Below, piece after piece: positions 40,996 to 50,951 of a stretch of 64,000 nt of DNA. Within the stretch, counting starts at the first letter, position 1. Each line of letters begins with the position of its first letter. The position numbers and the translations under genes are program-made. Source of the DNA: Tabrizicola sp. (lineage in GTDB: Bacteria; Pseudomonadota; Alphaproteobacteria; Rhodobacterales; Rhodobacteraceae); assembly GCF_016793705.1 (NCBI RefSeq), contig NZ_JAEULO010000035.1:124001-188000 (forward strand). Reading direction: 5' to 3'. The notes under the pieces are model-generated. The model made no database searches, was not told the DNA's origin, and worked only from the letters and a program-made list of their open reading frames with translations.

Positions 40996-41436
40996 TCACC
41001 ACCTTTTCAGGGCATCCTCGTCCGAATCCTTCGCGGCCACCCATTCCGCCCCGTCGGCCCCGATCTCCTTCTTCCAGAACGGAGCCCGCGACTTCAGGTA
41101 GTCCATCAGGAACTCCGCCGCAGCAAAGGCATCCCCCCGGTGCGACGCCGCTGTCGCGACCATCATGATCGCCTCTCCCGGCGCCAGGCGCCCATGCCGG
41201 TGGATCACCAGGGCATCCACCAGCGACCAGCGCCGGACCGCCTCCGCGACCATCCCCGCGATCGCCGTCTCGGTCATGCCGGGGTAATGCTCGATCTCCA
41301 TCGCGGAAAGCCTGCCGCCCTCGTCCCGCACCAGCCCGGTGAAGCTGACCACCGCCCCCGCCCCCGGAACCGCCGCCGAGAAAGCCGACACCTCGACCCC
41401 CAGGTCGAAAGCCCCGGACTGAACCGCGACGCGCAT
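40996..41436 (-). CDS. moaE: Molybdopterin synthase catalytic subunit
   Basis: Large subunit of molybdopterin synthase, adding two sulfurs to precursor Z with MoaD. The 146-residue chain has GAVVSFTGLVRDEGG, the LEIEHYPGM-like AMEIEHYPGM, VIHRHGRLAPGEAIMMVATAASHRGDAF, the catalytic lysine region YLKSRAPFWKKEIG and a C-terminal WVAAKDSDEDAL. It follows moaD by one base. Moco is needed by the formate dehydrogenase encoded later in the window. Confidence 0.95.
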   Translation of the reverse strand: MRVAVQSGAFDLGVEVSAFSAAVPGAGAVVSFTGLVRDEGGRLSAMEIEHYPGMTETAIAGMVAEAVRRWSLVDALVIHRHGRLAPGEAIMMVATAASHRGDAFAAAEFLMDYLKSRAPFWKKEIGADGAEWVAAKDSDEDALKRW

Positions 41437-41437
41437 C

Positions 41438-41686
41438 TCAGCCCCCTGTCATCGGCGGGAAGAAGGCGACCTCCCGGACCCCGGCCAGCGGCGCATCGAA
41501 TGACGAAAGCTCCTGATCCAGCGCCACCCGCAGCGCCGACAGGTCGGCAAAGGCCGCCGCATAGCGCTCTTCCCGCGCACGCAACTCCTCGACCAGCCCG
41601 GCGACCGTGGTCGCCCGGGTCTCCAGCCGCTCACGCGGCAGCCCGATCCGCTCGCGGACCCAGGCGAAATACAGCACGTCGATCAC
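41438..41686 (-). CDS. moaD: Molybdopterin synthase sulfur-carrier subunit
   Basis: An 82-residue ubiquitin-like sulfur carrier ending in the required Gly-Gly (FFPPMTGG). It has MIDVLYFAWVRERIGL-type start, TTVAGLVEEL and ALRVALDQEL. The start is the GTG at 41686, overlapping the pgsA stop as GTGA. The C-terminal glycine is thiocarboxylated to feed MoaE. Confidence 0.93.
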   Translation of the reverse strand: MIDVLYFAWVRERIGLPRERLETRATTVAGLVEELRAREERYAAAFADLSALRVALDQELSSFDAPLAGVREVAFFPPMTGG

Positions 41687-42348
41687 TTGTCTTCCCGCAG
41701 GAAAGGCAGCGACTTGGAAAAATACTCCCAGCCCGTGACCACGGTGAGAAGTGCCGCAATCCACAGCAGCCAGAAGCCCACCAGGTTCGCATATGAGGCG
41801 CAATCCCGCGTGCCGCAGGCGCGGATCGGATCGGCGGTTCCGGCCGTAACCGCCTCGGCATACTGCTCCGGCGTCATCCCCTGCATCGCCACGCCGTTCA
41901 GGTACTCCAGCCCGGTCCCCAGGAACAGCACCGCAATCGCGATCATCTGCGCCGTGGTCTTCCACTTCGCCAGCTTCGTCACCTTCAACAAGCTGCTCTT
42001 GTGTCCAAGGTATTCTCGCAGCCCCCCCACGAAGACCTCGCGGAACAGGATCAGCGTCGCGGGCAGGATCAGCCAGGGGTTCATCCCGTTGTAGCCGGTG
42101 ATGACCATGATCGCGATCACCACCATCGCCTTGTCGGCAATCGGGTCCAGCATCGCGCCGAACTTCGATTCCTGTTTCCAGAGCCGCGCCAGATAGCCAT
42201 CGAACCAGTCGGTGATGGCCGCACCAACAAAGAGCGTAAGCGCCAGCCAGTCAGCCCAGGGGCGGTGGAAATACAGGAACATGATCGCCACACCGGGAGC
42301 GGCGAGCAGACGAAGCACGGTCAGCGTATTCGGGATCGTCCAGGTCAT
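41683..42348 (-). CDS. pgsA: CDP-diacylglycerol-glycerol-3-phosphate 3-phosphatidyltransferase
   Basis: Membrane enzyme making phosphatidylglycerol phosphate. The 221-residue protein carries the CDP-alcohol phosphotransferase motif DG-x2-AR-x8-G-x3-D-x3-D (DGYLARLWKQESKFGAMLDPIADK) and several hydrophobic helices. The ATG at 42348 (MTWTIPNTLTVLRLLAAPG) matches the family N terminus. First gene of pgsA-moaD-moaE. A polar insert with two cysteines (about 180-195) occurs before the last helix. Confidence 0.94.
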   Translation of the reverse strand: MTWTIPNTLTVLRLLAAPGVAIMFLYFHRPWADWLALTLFVGAAITDWFDGYLARLWKQESKFGAMLDPIADKAMVVIAIMVITGYNGMNPWLILPATLILFREVFVGGLREYLGHKSSLLKVTKLAKWKTTAQMIAIAVLFLGTGLEYLNGVAMQGMTPEQYAEAVTAGTADPIRACGTRDCASYANLVGFWLLWIAALLTVVTGWEYFSKSLPFLREDK

Positions 42349-42436
42349 GCCAGATTGGTAGACCAAGGGTCCCGCAGGGGGAAGGGGGTTGTTGGGCACG
42401 GCGCGGCAACCGGCCCCTCCCTATGCGAGGTTGAAC

Positions 42437-43732
42437 TCACATTCCCTCGGGCTGGCCCACCACCACGAACTGCAGGGCCTCGGGTTTGAACAACCGGGCC
42501 GCAACGCGCTTGATGTCTTCCATCGTCACCGCCTCGACCCTGGCATTCCGCGTGGTGACATAGTCGATGGGCATCCCGTCCATCTGCATCCCCACCAGGA
42601 TGCTGGCAATCGGCCCGTTACCGTCGAAGCGCAACGGGTAGGACCCCGTGAGGTAGGTCTTCGTCGCCTCCAGCTCCTCCGGCGTCACGCCGTCGGTCAC
42701 CAGTCGGCCCCATTCCGCCTGCACCACCTTGATCGCCTCGGCCACCTTCTCGTTCGAGGCCGAGAACTGGCCGAGCAGCATGTCGGCATGATCCATGTTC
42801 ACCAGATAGGTGCCGATCCCATAGGTCAGCCCGCGCTTTTCGCGGACCTCGGTCATCAGCCGCGCGGTGAAGCGGCCGCCGCCGATCACCTCGTTCAGGA
42901 TGAAGGCCGGGAAGAAGTCCGGGTCGTCGCGCGGAATGCCCGCTTCCCCGAAGAACACCGTCGACTGCGGCGTCGGAAAGTCGACCACCGTCACCCCCGG
43001 CGGCAACAGCCAGGGTGCTGTGCCCGGCTGCGGCGCGCCGGTCGCCGGCAGGTCGCCCAGAAGCCGGTCCAGAAGCTTGCCCAGCTCCTCTGCGGTGATG
43101 TCGCCGCTGGCCGCGACATAGACCCGGTCGCGGGCGAGTGCTGCCTTGTGCGCCGCCACCACATCGTCGCGGGTCAGCTTCGTCACCGTCTCGACTGTCC
43201 CGTCGCCGGTCGTCGCATAGGGATGGTCGCCGAAGGCCAGCGCGTCGAACGTCTCCGAGGCGATGGTTCCCGGATCCTTCTCGTTCGCGCGCAGGTTCGA
43301 CAGCACCTGTTCCCGAACCCGGTCGACTGCGTCCTGGTCGAAGCGCGGGTTGACCAGCGCCTCGCGCAGAAGCTCGATCACCTGATCGCGGTTCTCGGTC
43401 AGGAACTTGGCCGAGACCCCCACCGAATCCGCCCCGGAATCGAAGCTGATCCCGGCCGCCAGCGCCTCGCGGGCCTCGGCGAACCCCTTGCTGTCCATGT
43501 CGCCTGCGCCTTCTTCCAGTGTGGCGGTCATCAGGTTGACCACCCCCCGCTTGTCCGGCGCCTCCAGCGACGAGCCGCCCTTGAACTGGATCTCCAGCGC
43601 GGTGAAGGGGATGTTGTGATCCTCGACCAGCCAGGCCCTGATCCCGCCGGGCGAGGTGACTTCCTGGATCGCGATCTCGGCCCGGACCGGAGCGGCCAGC
43701 AACAGGGCAGCGGCAAACAGGGCGCGAATCAT
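42437..43732 (-). CDS. M16 peptidase-like protein, zinc motif lost
   Basis: A 431-residue secreted member of the M16 family. Signal peptide at the N terminus (IRALFAAALLLAAPVRA). The position of the zinc motif HxxEH reads GVVNLMTATLEEGAGD, so it is probably inactive. It keeps the substrate-binding Arg/Tyr region FILNEVIGGGRFTARLMTEVREKRGLTYGIGTY. Such a chain normally partners an active M16 subunit as a heterodimer. The partner overlaps it by 4 bp upstream. Confidence 0.9.
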   Translation of the reverse strand: MIRALFAAALLLAAPVRAEIAIQEVTSPGGIRAWLVEDHNIPFTALEIQFKGGSSLEAPDKRGVVNLMTATLEEGAGDMDSKGFAEAREALAAGISFDSGADSVGVSAKFLTENRDQVIELLREALVNPRFDQDAVDRVREQVLSNLRANEKDPGTIASETFDALAFGDHPYATTGDGTVETVTKLTRDDVVAAHKAALARDRVYVAASGDITAEELGKLLDRLLGDLPATGAPQPGTAPWLLPPGVTVVDFPTPQSTVFFGEAGIPRDDPDFFPAFILNEVIGGGRFTARLMTEVREKRGLTYGIGTYLVNMDHADMLLGQFSASNEKVAEAIKVVQAEWGRLVTDGVTPEELEATKTYLTGSYPLRFDGNGPIASILVGMQMDGMPIDYVTTRNARVEAVTMEDIKRVAARLFKPEALQFVVVGQPEGM

Positions 43733-45138
43733 GGTTGGACCTCCTCTCCCGTCGCAGGCGCGGAGACAGGTTCGCCAGCAGGTTCCACAGCCGCTTCCGC
43801 ACCCGCTTCGTCGGCAGGCCGGGTCAGCCAGCCCGTTACAGCGTTTTTCCGGTCCAGCACCTTCTGCGCCACGGCCATGACGTCCTCGGCAGTGACGGCA
43901 GACAAGGCCTCGTCCCAGGTGTCGATGTCCGTCATCGTCAGGCCCACGCTCAACTCCTGCCCATAGCGGTTCGCCAGGCTTTCCACGTCGTCGCGGGCAT
44001 AGATCTCGCCCGCCCGCACCTGCGTGCGGATACGCTCCAGCGCCGCCGGATCCGGGCCCTTGGCCAGGAAATCCGCCAGCACCTTGTCCAGCGCCGCCTC
44101 GGCATCGGTCAGGCTCACCCCCGGCGCCGGCATCACCACCAGCCCAAAGGTCGCGTCGTCGATCGAGGTCCCGTCGTAGAAGGCCGAGGAATAGACCGCG
44201 ACCTGGCTGTCGAACTGCAAGGCCCGCGCCAGGACCGAGGTCTGCCCGTTCCCGCCCAGAAGCTCGGCCAGCACGGTCAGTGCCGCCGCCTCGCGCTGGT
44301 TGCCGGGGTCGCGCTCGGGGGCCAGGTAGGTGCGGAAGACATATGGTTCGGACACCCGCTCGTCCTCCAGCACCAGCCGACGCTCGGCCAGCTGCGGCGG
44401 CTCCTGCGGACGCTCGCGCGCGACGATCCCCTCCGACGGCGCCAGCGGGCCGTAATACTTTTCGGCCAGCGCCTTCACCGCATCCGGCGTCACATCCCCC
44501 GCGATCACCAGCGTCGCGTTGTTCGGGGCATAGAAGCGCCGGTAATAGGACAGCGCGTCGTCGCGCGACAATTCCGCCATCTCGTGCCGCCAGCCGATCA
44601 CCGGAATGCCGTAGGGCGTGTTCAGGAACTGCGCCGCCCGCATCTGCTCCATCAGAAGCGAGCCGGGATCGCTGTCCGTCCGCTGCGCCCGCTCCTCCAG
44701 GATCACCTGACGCTCGGTCGTCACGTCCTCCTCGGTCAGGCGCAGGTTGCGCATCCGGTCGGCTTCCATCTCCATCACCAGGTCCAGCCGGTCGGCGGCG
44801 ATGCGCTGGAAATAGGCGGTATAGTCCCAGCTGGTGAAGGCGTTGTCATCGCCCCCCTGTGCCTCGACGATGCCCGAGAAGGCATTGGGCGCCACCTTCT
44901 CGGTGCCCTTGAACATCAGGTGTTCCAGGAAATGCGCGATGCCGGAGTGGCCGGGGGGCTCGTCCGCTGCACCCACGCGATACCAGATCATCTGCACGAC
45001 CACCGGCGCGCGGTGATCCTCGATCACCACCACGTTCAGCCCGTTCTCCAGGGTGAAACTCGTCACCGGCTCATCAGCGGCGGCAGGCAGGGCCAGGGTC
45101 AGCGCAAGGGCAATGCCAGCGCCTGTTCGTCCGAGCAT
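43729..45138 (-). CDS. M16 zinc peptidase (active subunit)
   Basis: Periplasmic zinc peptidase of 469 residues. The signal peptide is followed by the inverted zinc motif HFLEH in HSGIAHFLEHLMFKGTEKV and the third ligand glutamate downstream (about 65-75 residues on, in ERQVILEERAQR). The C-terminal lobe follows, and a Glu/Ala/Pro-rich tail ends the chain. Together with the next gene it should form a mitochondrial-processing-peptidase-like pair. Physiological substrates are not known. Confidence 0.93.
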   Translation of the reverse strand: MLGRTGAGIALALTLALPAAADEPVTSFTLENGLNVVVIEDHRAPVVVQMIWYRVGAADEPPGHSGIAHFLEHLMFKGTEKVAPNAFSGIVEAQGGDDNAFTSWDYTAYFQRIAADRLDLVMEMEADRMRNLRLTEEDVTTERQVILEERAQRTDSDPGSLLMEQMRAAQFLNTPYGIPVIGWRHEMAELSRDDALSYYRRFYAPNNATLVIAGDVTPDAVKALAEKYYGPLAPSEGIVARERPQEPPQLAERRLVLEDERVSEPYVFRTYLAPERDPGNQREAAALTVLAELLGGNGQTSVLARALQFDSQVAVYSSAFYDGTSIDDATFGLVVMPAPGVSLTDAEAALDKVLADFLAKGPDPAALERIRTQVRAGEIYARDDVESLANRYGQELSVGLTMTDIDTWDEALSAVTAEDVMAVAQKVLDRKNAVTGWLTRPADEAGAEAAVEPAGEPVSAPATGEEVQP

Positions 45139-45222
45139 CGGCTTCTCCAGGTCAGGTGTTCGGGGAAACTGCGGCGCAATGCCCGGACAATCAAGCCGGG
45201 CCGCGCCAGAGCCACGCGCTTG

Positions 45223-45753
45223 TTACTCTTCGCCCACCTGGCGCGGCGGCGCCGAGGAGGTGCGGACGCCCAGCTTGCGCCAGCGGGCCAGCTCGGCCTG
45301 CTGGTTCAGGCTCTGCTTGCGATACGCCTTGTAGTAGACGTTCACGTTGAACAGCCGCTCAAGCGGGCGACCATTGTTGTCGCGCCGCCATTCCAGGTCT
45401 TCCGAGGCCAAAGTGGCGCGGATGCCGCCATCCACCCCAAAACGGGCGGCATGGGCGTAAAGCGCTGAATCGCCTGCCGGAATACCCCCCGCTGCCGCGG
45501 GCTTGCCCCCCAGCGCCACCGCCGCATCGGCCTCGGGCGTCTGGTCGGTGCGGTTGTAGCCGCCGGGCGTGGGCTCCGGCAACTCGCTCAGGCTTTCCGG
45601 CATTTCCAGCGCCTTGGGCGGCACGATGGCGAACTCGTCCGGACCTTGGCCCGACCGCAGGTTCATAAGCTGGGGCGCGCCCTTGCCGCCGCAGGCCGCA
45701 AGCGTGACCATCGCCGCAACCGCGATGACCGCCCTGCCCTTCACTGCCCGCAT
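45223..45753 (-). CDS. DUF3035 lipoprotein
   Basis: A 176-residue lipoprotein: signal VKGRAVIAVAAMVTLAACGG with lipobox LAAC, then a Pro-rich segment with EFAIVPPKALEMPESLSELPEPTPGGYNRTDQTPEADAAVALGG, the DUF3035 hallmark. Unknown function. It sits between lspA and the M16 genes, an arrangement common in Rhodobacteraceae. lspA, its neighbour, processes such lipoproteins. Confidence 0.88.
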   Translation of the reverse strand: MRAVKGRAVIAVAAMVTLAACGGKGAPQLMNLRSGQGPDEFAIVPPKALEMPESLSELPEPTPGGYNRTDQTPEADAAVALGGKPAAAGGIPAGDSALYAHAARFGVDGGIRATLASEDLEWRRDNNGRPLERLFNVNVYYKAYRKQSLNQQAELARWRKLGVRTSSAPPRQVGEE

Positions 45754-45814
45754 ACCCGCCTCCGAACCGTCTTTGCCCCGTCTTAGCCTAAAGCAATGCG
45801 GGCGTCACGGGTGT

Positions 45815-46321
45815 TTAGCGCGTCTTGCCGGGGGGTTTTCCGCCGGTTGTCCTGCGGCCCTCGCTTCCCTTGGCAAAGATCACCAGCCCAAGCGCCCCCG
45901 CGAAGATCGCGATGTCCGCCACGTTGAAGGCATAGGGGTTCTCGATCCCGCAGCAGGACATGTTCAGGAAATCCGCCACCGCGCCATAAGCGATTCGGTC
46001 GACGATATTGCCCAGCGCGCCGCCCACCAGCAGGCCTCCCGCCAGCTCTGCCTTCCAGTTCCCGCGTTCGCGCCGCATCCACCAGATCACCCAGGCCGAG
46101 ATAGCCAGAGCAACCACAATCAGCCCCCAGCGCGCGATGTCCGAGCCGTGCGACAGCAGCCCGAAGTTGATGCCCTCGTTCCAGGCCATGCGAAAGACCA
46201 GATACGGGGGCAGCACGTCGATCTCGTGACGGTCGATCAGGTCCAATCCCTGTACGACGCCCAGCTTGGTCAACTGGTCGATGCCGAAGGTGGTGACGGC
46301 GGTGATCCAGAAGCGCCGCAT
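45815..46321 (-). CDS. lspA: Signal peptidase II
   Basis: Inner-membrane aspartyl protease that removes lipoprotein signal peptides. The 168-residue chain has four helices. The catalytic aspartates are in [23 protein letters not shown] and [11 protein letters not shown]; the conserved N-terminal IDQLTKLGV and NEGINFGLL are present. A basic C-terminal tail ends the protein. Its start lies one base after the purH stop, so it is co-transcribed with purH. Confidence 0.94.
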   Translation of the reverse strand: MRRFWITAVTTFGIDQLTKLGVVQGLDLIDRHEIDVLPPYLVFRMAWNEGINFGLLSHGSDIARWGLIVVALAISAWVIWWMRRERGNWKAELAGGLLVGGALGNIVDRIAYGAVADFLNMSCCGIENPYAFNVADIAIFAGALGLVIFAKGSEGRRTTGGKPPGKTR

Positions 46322-46322
46322 C

Positions 46323-47909
46323 TCAGTGCCGGAAATGCCGCTGTCCGGTGAAGACCATGGCCAGCCCGCGTTCGTCCGCCGCCGCGATCACCTCGTCGTC
46401 GCGCATCGAGCCGCCGGGCTGGATGATCGCCGTCGCCCCGGCCTCTGCCGCGGTGATCAGCCCGTCGGCGAAGGGGAAGAAGGCGTCCGAGGCCACGACC
46501 GACCCCTTGGTCAGTGGCCCGGCCAGCCCCAGCGCCTCGGCCATGTCCTGCGCCTTCCGCGCTGCGATGCGGGTGGAATCCACCCGGCTCATCTGCCCCG
46601 CGCCGACGCCCACGGTCGCGCCATCCTTCACGTAGATGATCGCGTTCGATTTCACATGCTTGGCCACGGTCCAGGCGAACATCAGGTCACGCAGTTCGGC
46701 CTCCGTGGGCACGCGCTTCGTCACCACCTTCAGGTCGGCGGGCGCGACATGCCCCGCATCCCGGTCCTGCACCAGGAAGCCCCCCGCCACCTGCTTGAAG
46801 GCCAGCCCCTTCGCCTTGGGGTCCGGCAGCGCGCCTGTCGTCAAGAGCCGCAGGTTCTTCTTGCCCGCAAACACCGCGCGCGCCTCCTCGGTCGCATCGG
46901 GGGCAATCACCACCTCGGTGAATATCTTCACGATTTCTTCCGCCGTCGCCGCGTCCAGCACCTGATTGAGCGCGACGATCCCGCCGAAGGCACTGGTCTG
47001 GTCGCACTGGTAGGCCCTGCTGTAGGCCTCCAGCAGGGTCGAGGCCGTCGCCACCCCGCAAGGGTTCGCATGCTTGATGATCGCGCAGGCCGGAGCGCCG
47101 CCCGCGAATTCCGCCACCAGCTCGAAGGCCGCGTCGGTGTCGTTGATGTTGTTGTAGGACAGCTCTTTCCCCTGCCACTGCCGCGCCGTCGCCACGCCGG
47201 GGCGGCGGGTGCCGTCGGTGTAGAAGGCCGCCGCTTGATGCGGGTTTTCGCCATAGCGCAGGGTCTGCGCCAGCTTGCCCGCGAAACTGCGGTACCTCGG
47301 GGCAGGCTCCCTGATCTCTCCCGCCAGCCAGGTGCTGACCGCCGTGTCATAGGCTGCGGTCTTCGCATAGGCCGTCAGCGCCAGCCTCGAGCGATAGGCC
47401 ATCGTCGTGGCCCCGTCGTTGGCCTTCAGCGTCGCCAGCAGACAGCCGTAGTCCAGCGGATCCGTCACCACCGTCACGAAGCGATGGTTCTTCGCCGCGG
47501 CCCGGATCATCGCCGGGCCGCCGATGTCGATGTTCTCGATGCAGGTGGCATGGTCCGCCCCGTTCGCCACCATCTGCTCGAACGGGTAGAGGTTCACGAT
47601 CAAGAGGTCGATCGGCTCGATCCCATGCGCCGCCATCGCCACCAGATGCTCGTCGTCATCCCGCAGCGCCAGAAGCCCGCCATGCACGTTCGGATGCAGC
47701 GTCTTCACCCGCCCGTCCATCATCTCGGGGAACCCGGTCACGTCGCTGACATCCCGCACCGCCAGCCCCGCAGCCCGCAACATTCCGCTGGTGCCCCCGG
47801 TCGAGATCAGCTCCACCCCGTATCCCGCCAGCGCCCGCGCAAGGTCCAGAAGTCCGGTCTTGTCGGAAACCGAGATCAGCGCACGGCCGATGGGGACGAG
47901 GTTGGTCAT
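46323..47909 (-). CDS. purH: Bifunctional AICAR transformylase / IMP cyclohydrolase
   Basis: Last two steps of IMP synthesis. The 528-residue protein has an MGS-like cyclohydrolase domain (about 1-200: [45 protein letters not shown]) and the transformylase domain (about 205-528: [64 protein letters not shown]). Length normal. lspA follows by one base. Confidence 0.96.
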   Translation of the reverse strand: MTNLVPIGRALISVSDKTGLLDLARALAGYGVELISTGGTSGMLRAAGLAVRDVSDVTGFPEMMDGRVKTLHPNVHGGLLALRDDDEHLVAMAAHGIEPIDLLIVNLYPFEQMVANGADHATCIENIDIGGPAMIRAAAKNHRFVTVVTDPLDYGCLLATLKANDGATTMAYRSRLALTAYAKTAAYDTAVSTWLAGEIREPAPRYRSFAGKLAQTLRYGENPHQAAAFYTDGTRRPGVATARQWQGKELSYNNINDTDAAFELVAEFAGGAPACAIIKHANPCGVATASTLLEAYSRAYQCDQTSAFGGIVALNQVLDAATAEEIVKIFTEVVIAPDATEEARAVFAGKKNLRLLTTGALPDPKAKGLAFKQVAGGFLVQDRDAGHVAPADLKVVTKRVPTEAELRDLMFAWTVAKHVKSNAIIYVKDGATVGVGAGQMSRVDSTRIAARKAQDMAEALGLAGPLTKGSVVASDAFFPFADGLITAAEAGATAIIQPGGSMRDDEVIAAADERGLAMVFTGQRHFRH

Positions 47910-47952
47910 CGCTTGAACCCTTCGCTTGCCGATGAGGCATCAGTTGGGTCCG

Positions 47953-49656
47953 TCAGGGGTCCATCCCCTCCAGGTCCCGGATGGCCAGCGGAGTATCCTT
48001 TGCCTTCGCCAAGGTCCAGCCTATCCGTGTCTCGAAGCCTCGCGCCTGCCCATGCAGCACAATTTGCAGGCAGGGCCGCGGGTTCACCCGCCCGGTTTCC
48101 AGATAGGCCGAGGGCTCCAGCGCCAGATCCGCCTGCCCGGTGAAGCGGAAAACCCAGATTTCGCCACTGCGCAGCGCCATCGACACCGCCGCGCCGCCCA
48201 TGTCCAGCGTCGCGTCCACCTCGGGGTGCAGGTGGAAGCGGATCGCGAAGCGCGCACCCGCCATCGCGGTCTGCGTCATCACATCCTCGAACCGCCGCCG
48301 CGCCTCGGCCGTCATTGCCGTCAGCGCATCCACGCCGGACAGCCGACGCCCGTCCTGCGCCAGAGTCAGGCTGCGGCTCGCCGTCAACCCATGGCTGGAA
48401 AGCCACCCGTCATGCGCCAGATACAGGTCCGCCCCCTCGGTCCCCATCGTCAGGCGCGAGGACGTGACCTGCGCCCGATGCTCCAGCGCCTCGCCCTCTG
48501 CCCCCAGCCGAGAGGAGGACACCCCTTCCATCCCCAGCGTGGAATGCGAAGCGGTCGCCCGCGAGGCCCGCCACCAGTCCGTCCCGAAGCCCGCCCCCGG
48601 GCCGCAGTTCACCACCAGCGCCCGCCGCCCCGAGCACAGCTCGAAGGCGCTTGTCGAGGCATGGGCCGTCCGCGCCGCCCGCCCCCCCGGCGGGGCCGAG
48701 GCATCGACGATGACCGAGGTCCGCCCGCCGTGCAGCCGGGCATAGCCCATCGCGATGGAGGGCGTCGATCCCGCCCGTACCCCCGCCGCCGCCAGCGCCT
48801 GGTCCAGTCGCCCCTCCTCCCCCCTGTCGCCACCATGGAACCGCGCCAGCTCACCATCCGCATGCCGCAATCCCCGCAGCGCCGGGGCGATCCGGGTGAT
48901 CGCCGCCGACAACGGGGGCGGCACGGTCAGATTGGCCTCGCTCATAGCGCTCGCCGACCAGGTCAGCAGCGTCAGCACCTCCAGCAGCTCCTCAGGGTTC
49001 CGCGTCGGGATGCCGCCCTCGGCGTCGATGTCCGCCTCGCAGGCCGCCGCGAGCGCCGCCGAGGCCGGGGCGACCAATCCCTCCATCCCGATCAGGGAAA
49101 TCCCCGCATAGACCAGTCCGGTCAGCGCCTCGAACCTTGGCAGGCCCTCCGCCGCACTCCGCCAGCGCCTCGCCAGATAGGCCGCCTGCCGCGACAGCGC
49201 CGCATAGAACGCTGCCGACTGCACCCTGTCGCGGACCTGCATCAGGTAGGTGGCATGATGCACCCAGCGGATGATCCTTCGGCCCGTCAGGTCCGGCGTC
49301 CAGCCCGGCCCCTTGCCCCCGCCATAGCGGTCGATCCAGCCCCAGGTCCAGTCCTGCGCCCGCCCCTGCGCCTCCTTGGTCCCCAGCGCCACCAGGTCGT
49401 CCAGCCAGCCGAAACCCTGCGCCTCCGCGAGAAAGCGCTCCGGCGCGGCGATGTCCCAAAGCGAAACGCCAGGCGCCTCGGCCAGATGCCCCGCCAGCAG
49501 GATATTGCCTGAAACCAGCTGCTTGCCGCGCGGGTAAAGCCCGATCGACCGCGGCTCCGGCTGCGACACGAACCCGCCCGCTGGCCGCGCGCGGCGCGCC
49601 GCCAGCACCGCCAGCCGGTCGGCCAGCCGATCCAGTCGCTTCGACGTGGTGCGCAC
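47953..49656 (-). CDS. Heparinase II/III family protein
   Basis: A putative polysaccharide lyase or related protein. The 567-residue chain has an N-terminal helical toroid (WLDDLVALGTKEAQGRAQDWTWGWIDRYG, GWTPDLTGRRIIRWVHHATYLMQVRD) and a C-terminal beta-sandwich domain typical of the heparinase II/III family (HASTSAFELCSGRRALVVNCGPG, ATASHSTLGMEG). Start is uncertain: the GTG at 49656 follows AGGCAGGA; an upstream TTG at 49764 adds 36 residues. The substrate is not predictable. Common upstream of purH in Rhodobacteraceae. Confidence 0.85.
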   Translation of the reverse strand: MRTTSKRLDRLADRLAVLAARRARPAGGFVSQPEPRSIGLYPRGKQLVSGNILLAGHLAEAPGVSLWDIAAPERFLAEAQGFGWLDDLVALGTKEAQGRAQDWTWGWIDRYGGGKGPGWTPDLTGRRIIRWVHHATYLMQVRDRVQSAAFYAALSRQAAYLARRWRSAAEGLPRFEALTGLVYAGISLIGMEGLVAPASAALAAACEADIDAEGGIPTRNPEELLEVLTLLTWSASAMSEANLTVPPPLSAAITRIAPALRGLRHADGELARFHGGDRGEEGRLDQALAAAGVRAGSTPSIAMGYARLHGGRTSVIVDASAPPGGRAARTAHASTSAFELCSGRRALVVNCGPGAGFGTDWWRASRATASHSTLGMEGVSSSRLGAEGEALEHRAQVTSSRLTMGTEGADLYLAHDGWLSSHGLTASRSLTLAQDGRRLSGVDALTAMTAEARRRFEDVMTQTAMAGARFAIRFHLHPEVDATLDMGGAAVSMALRSGEIWVFRFTGQADLALEPSAYLETGRVNPRPCLQIVLHGQARGFETRIGWTLAKAKDTPLAIRDLEGMDP

Positions 49657-49770
49657 GTCCTGCCTCGCTCGCTTGCCCGGTTCGCCCGGGTCGTAGGCGG
49701 GTATGATAGGCAAAACCGGCCCGCGCGTCGACGGTTTCGTCACGCCCCGCCCGGTGAGAGACAAACTCCG

Positions 49771-50922
49771 TCAGGCGAGATGGTCGATCCTTTGCAGTAC
49801 CTGCGCCAGATGCCCGACCTGGTCCAGCCAGCGCGCCAGAAGCTTCGGATCATGCGGTGCACCATGCACCCCCGCCGGGATCTCACGGTTCAGCACCGCC
49901 TCGACGGCCAGCGACACCGGCACCGACACCAGCCGCCCCATCGCCGTTCCCCGCACATCGCCCCAGGCATCCAGCGCCCAGGTCTGATGGAACGCCGGCA
50001 CCCCGTCGCGTTCCGCCTTCAGGGACACGAACAGCACCACCCGGTCGGGCTCGCCCTCGGCATAGGAGTTGTCGTTCAGAAGCTCCGCGGCCCGCGCGTC
50101 AAGGGCGGCGTTGATCTCCGCCGTGGACTTGCCTTCCAGCCCCTCGATCTCGCGGAAGATCGGCGCCCAGGCATCGGCCCAGCCGTTCAGCCGGATTGTC
50201 CCGCGCACGAAGTCGCGCACCCTCCAGTGCTTCTCGAAACGGTATTCCTCCATGAAGGGATAGCTGTCGCGGTTGGGATAGACCTCGAAGCTTTCCGGTT
50301 GGGGCAGCGGCGCGTCATAGCGGCTGATCGCATCCCAGGGCCGGTTGACCCGCAACTCGGTGAAATGCCGCAGGCTGCGGGACGGAGACCGTAGCGCCTT
50401 CAGCACCCCGGCGGGAGCCCAGCTGAACTTGTAGCGGAAGGCGTTCGCCTCCTTCGGCACCCCGCCGCAATAGCTGGTAAAGCTCAGCACGTTGTCGTTG
50501 TGATAGGCCTTCGAGGCCCGATAGCGCGCCACCAGATCATGTGCCATCAGGTGGTCGATGCCGGGATCAAGGCCGACCTCGTTCACCGAAACCAGGCCTT
50601 TTTCCCGGAACGCCCCGTCCAGCTCGCGCATTTCCGGCGCGATGTAGCTGGAGGAACAGAAGTTCGCGTCCTTCTCCAGGCACAGCTTGGCGATGCCGAC
50701 ATGCTGGTCGGCCGGCAGCATCGACACCGCGATGTCACCCGGCTTCAACGCGGCGGTGAGCGCCTCCAGGCTGAAGGGCCGGATGTCCTGGGTCAGGTCG
50801 CCGACCTCGGCCCGCGCCTTTTCGACCGTGCGGTTCCAGACCGTGACGGGATGCCCCGCCTCGATCAGACGCCGCAGCCCCGGAATCGACGACAGCCCCG
50901 TGCCGCACCAATGGATCGTCAT
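49771..50922 (-). CDS. Saccharopine dehydrogenase, glutamate-forming type
   Basis: A 383-residue NAD(P)-dependent enzyme resembling yeast Lys9-type saccharopine reductase. It has a Rossmann start (TIHWCGTGLSSIPGLRRLIEAGHPVTVWNRT), PGDIAVSMLPADQHVGIAKLCLEKDANFCSSSYIAPEMRELD and VNEVGLDPGIDHLMAHDLV. The reaction converts saccharopine to aminoadipate semialdehyde and glutamate (or the reverse). Paired with the upstream Lys1-like gene, it fits lysine breakdown by the saccharopine path. CAGGGGAG precedes the ATG. A terminator-like region separates it from the partner gene. Confidence 0.85.
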   Translation of the reverse strand: MTIHWCGTGLSSIPGLRRLIEAGHPVTVWNRTVEKARAEVGDLTQDIRPFSLEALTAALKPGDIAVSMLPADQHVGIAKLCLEKDANFCSSSYIAPEMRELDGAFREKGLVSVNEVGLDPGIDHLMAHDLVARYRASKAYHNDNVLSFTSYCGGVPKEANAFRYKFSWAPAGVLKALRSPSRSLRHFTELRVNRPWDAISRYDAPLPQPESFEVYPNRDSYPFMEEYRFEKHWRVRDFVRGTIRLNGWADAWAPIFREIEGLEGKSTAEINAALDARAAELLNDNSYAEGEPDRVVLFVSLKAERDGVPAFHQTWALDAWGDVRGTAMGRLVSVPVSLAVEAVLNREIPAGVHGAPHDPKLLARWLDQVGHLAQVLQRIDHLA

Positions 50923-50951
50923 GTCTTTGCTCCCCTGTGTCCCGGAGACCC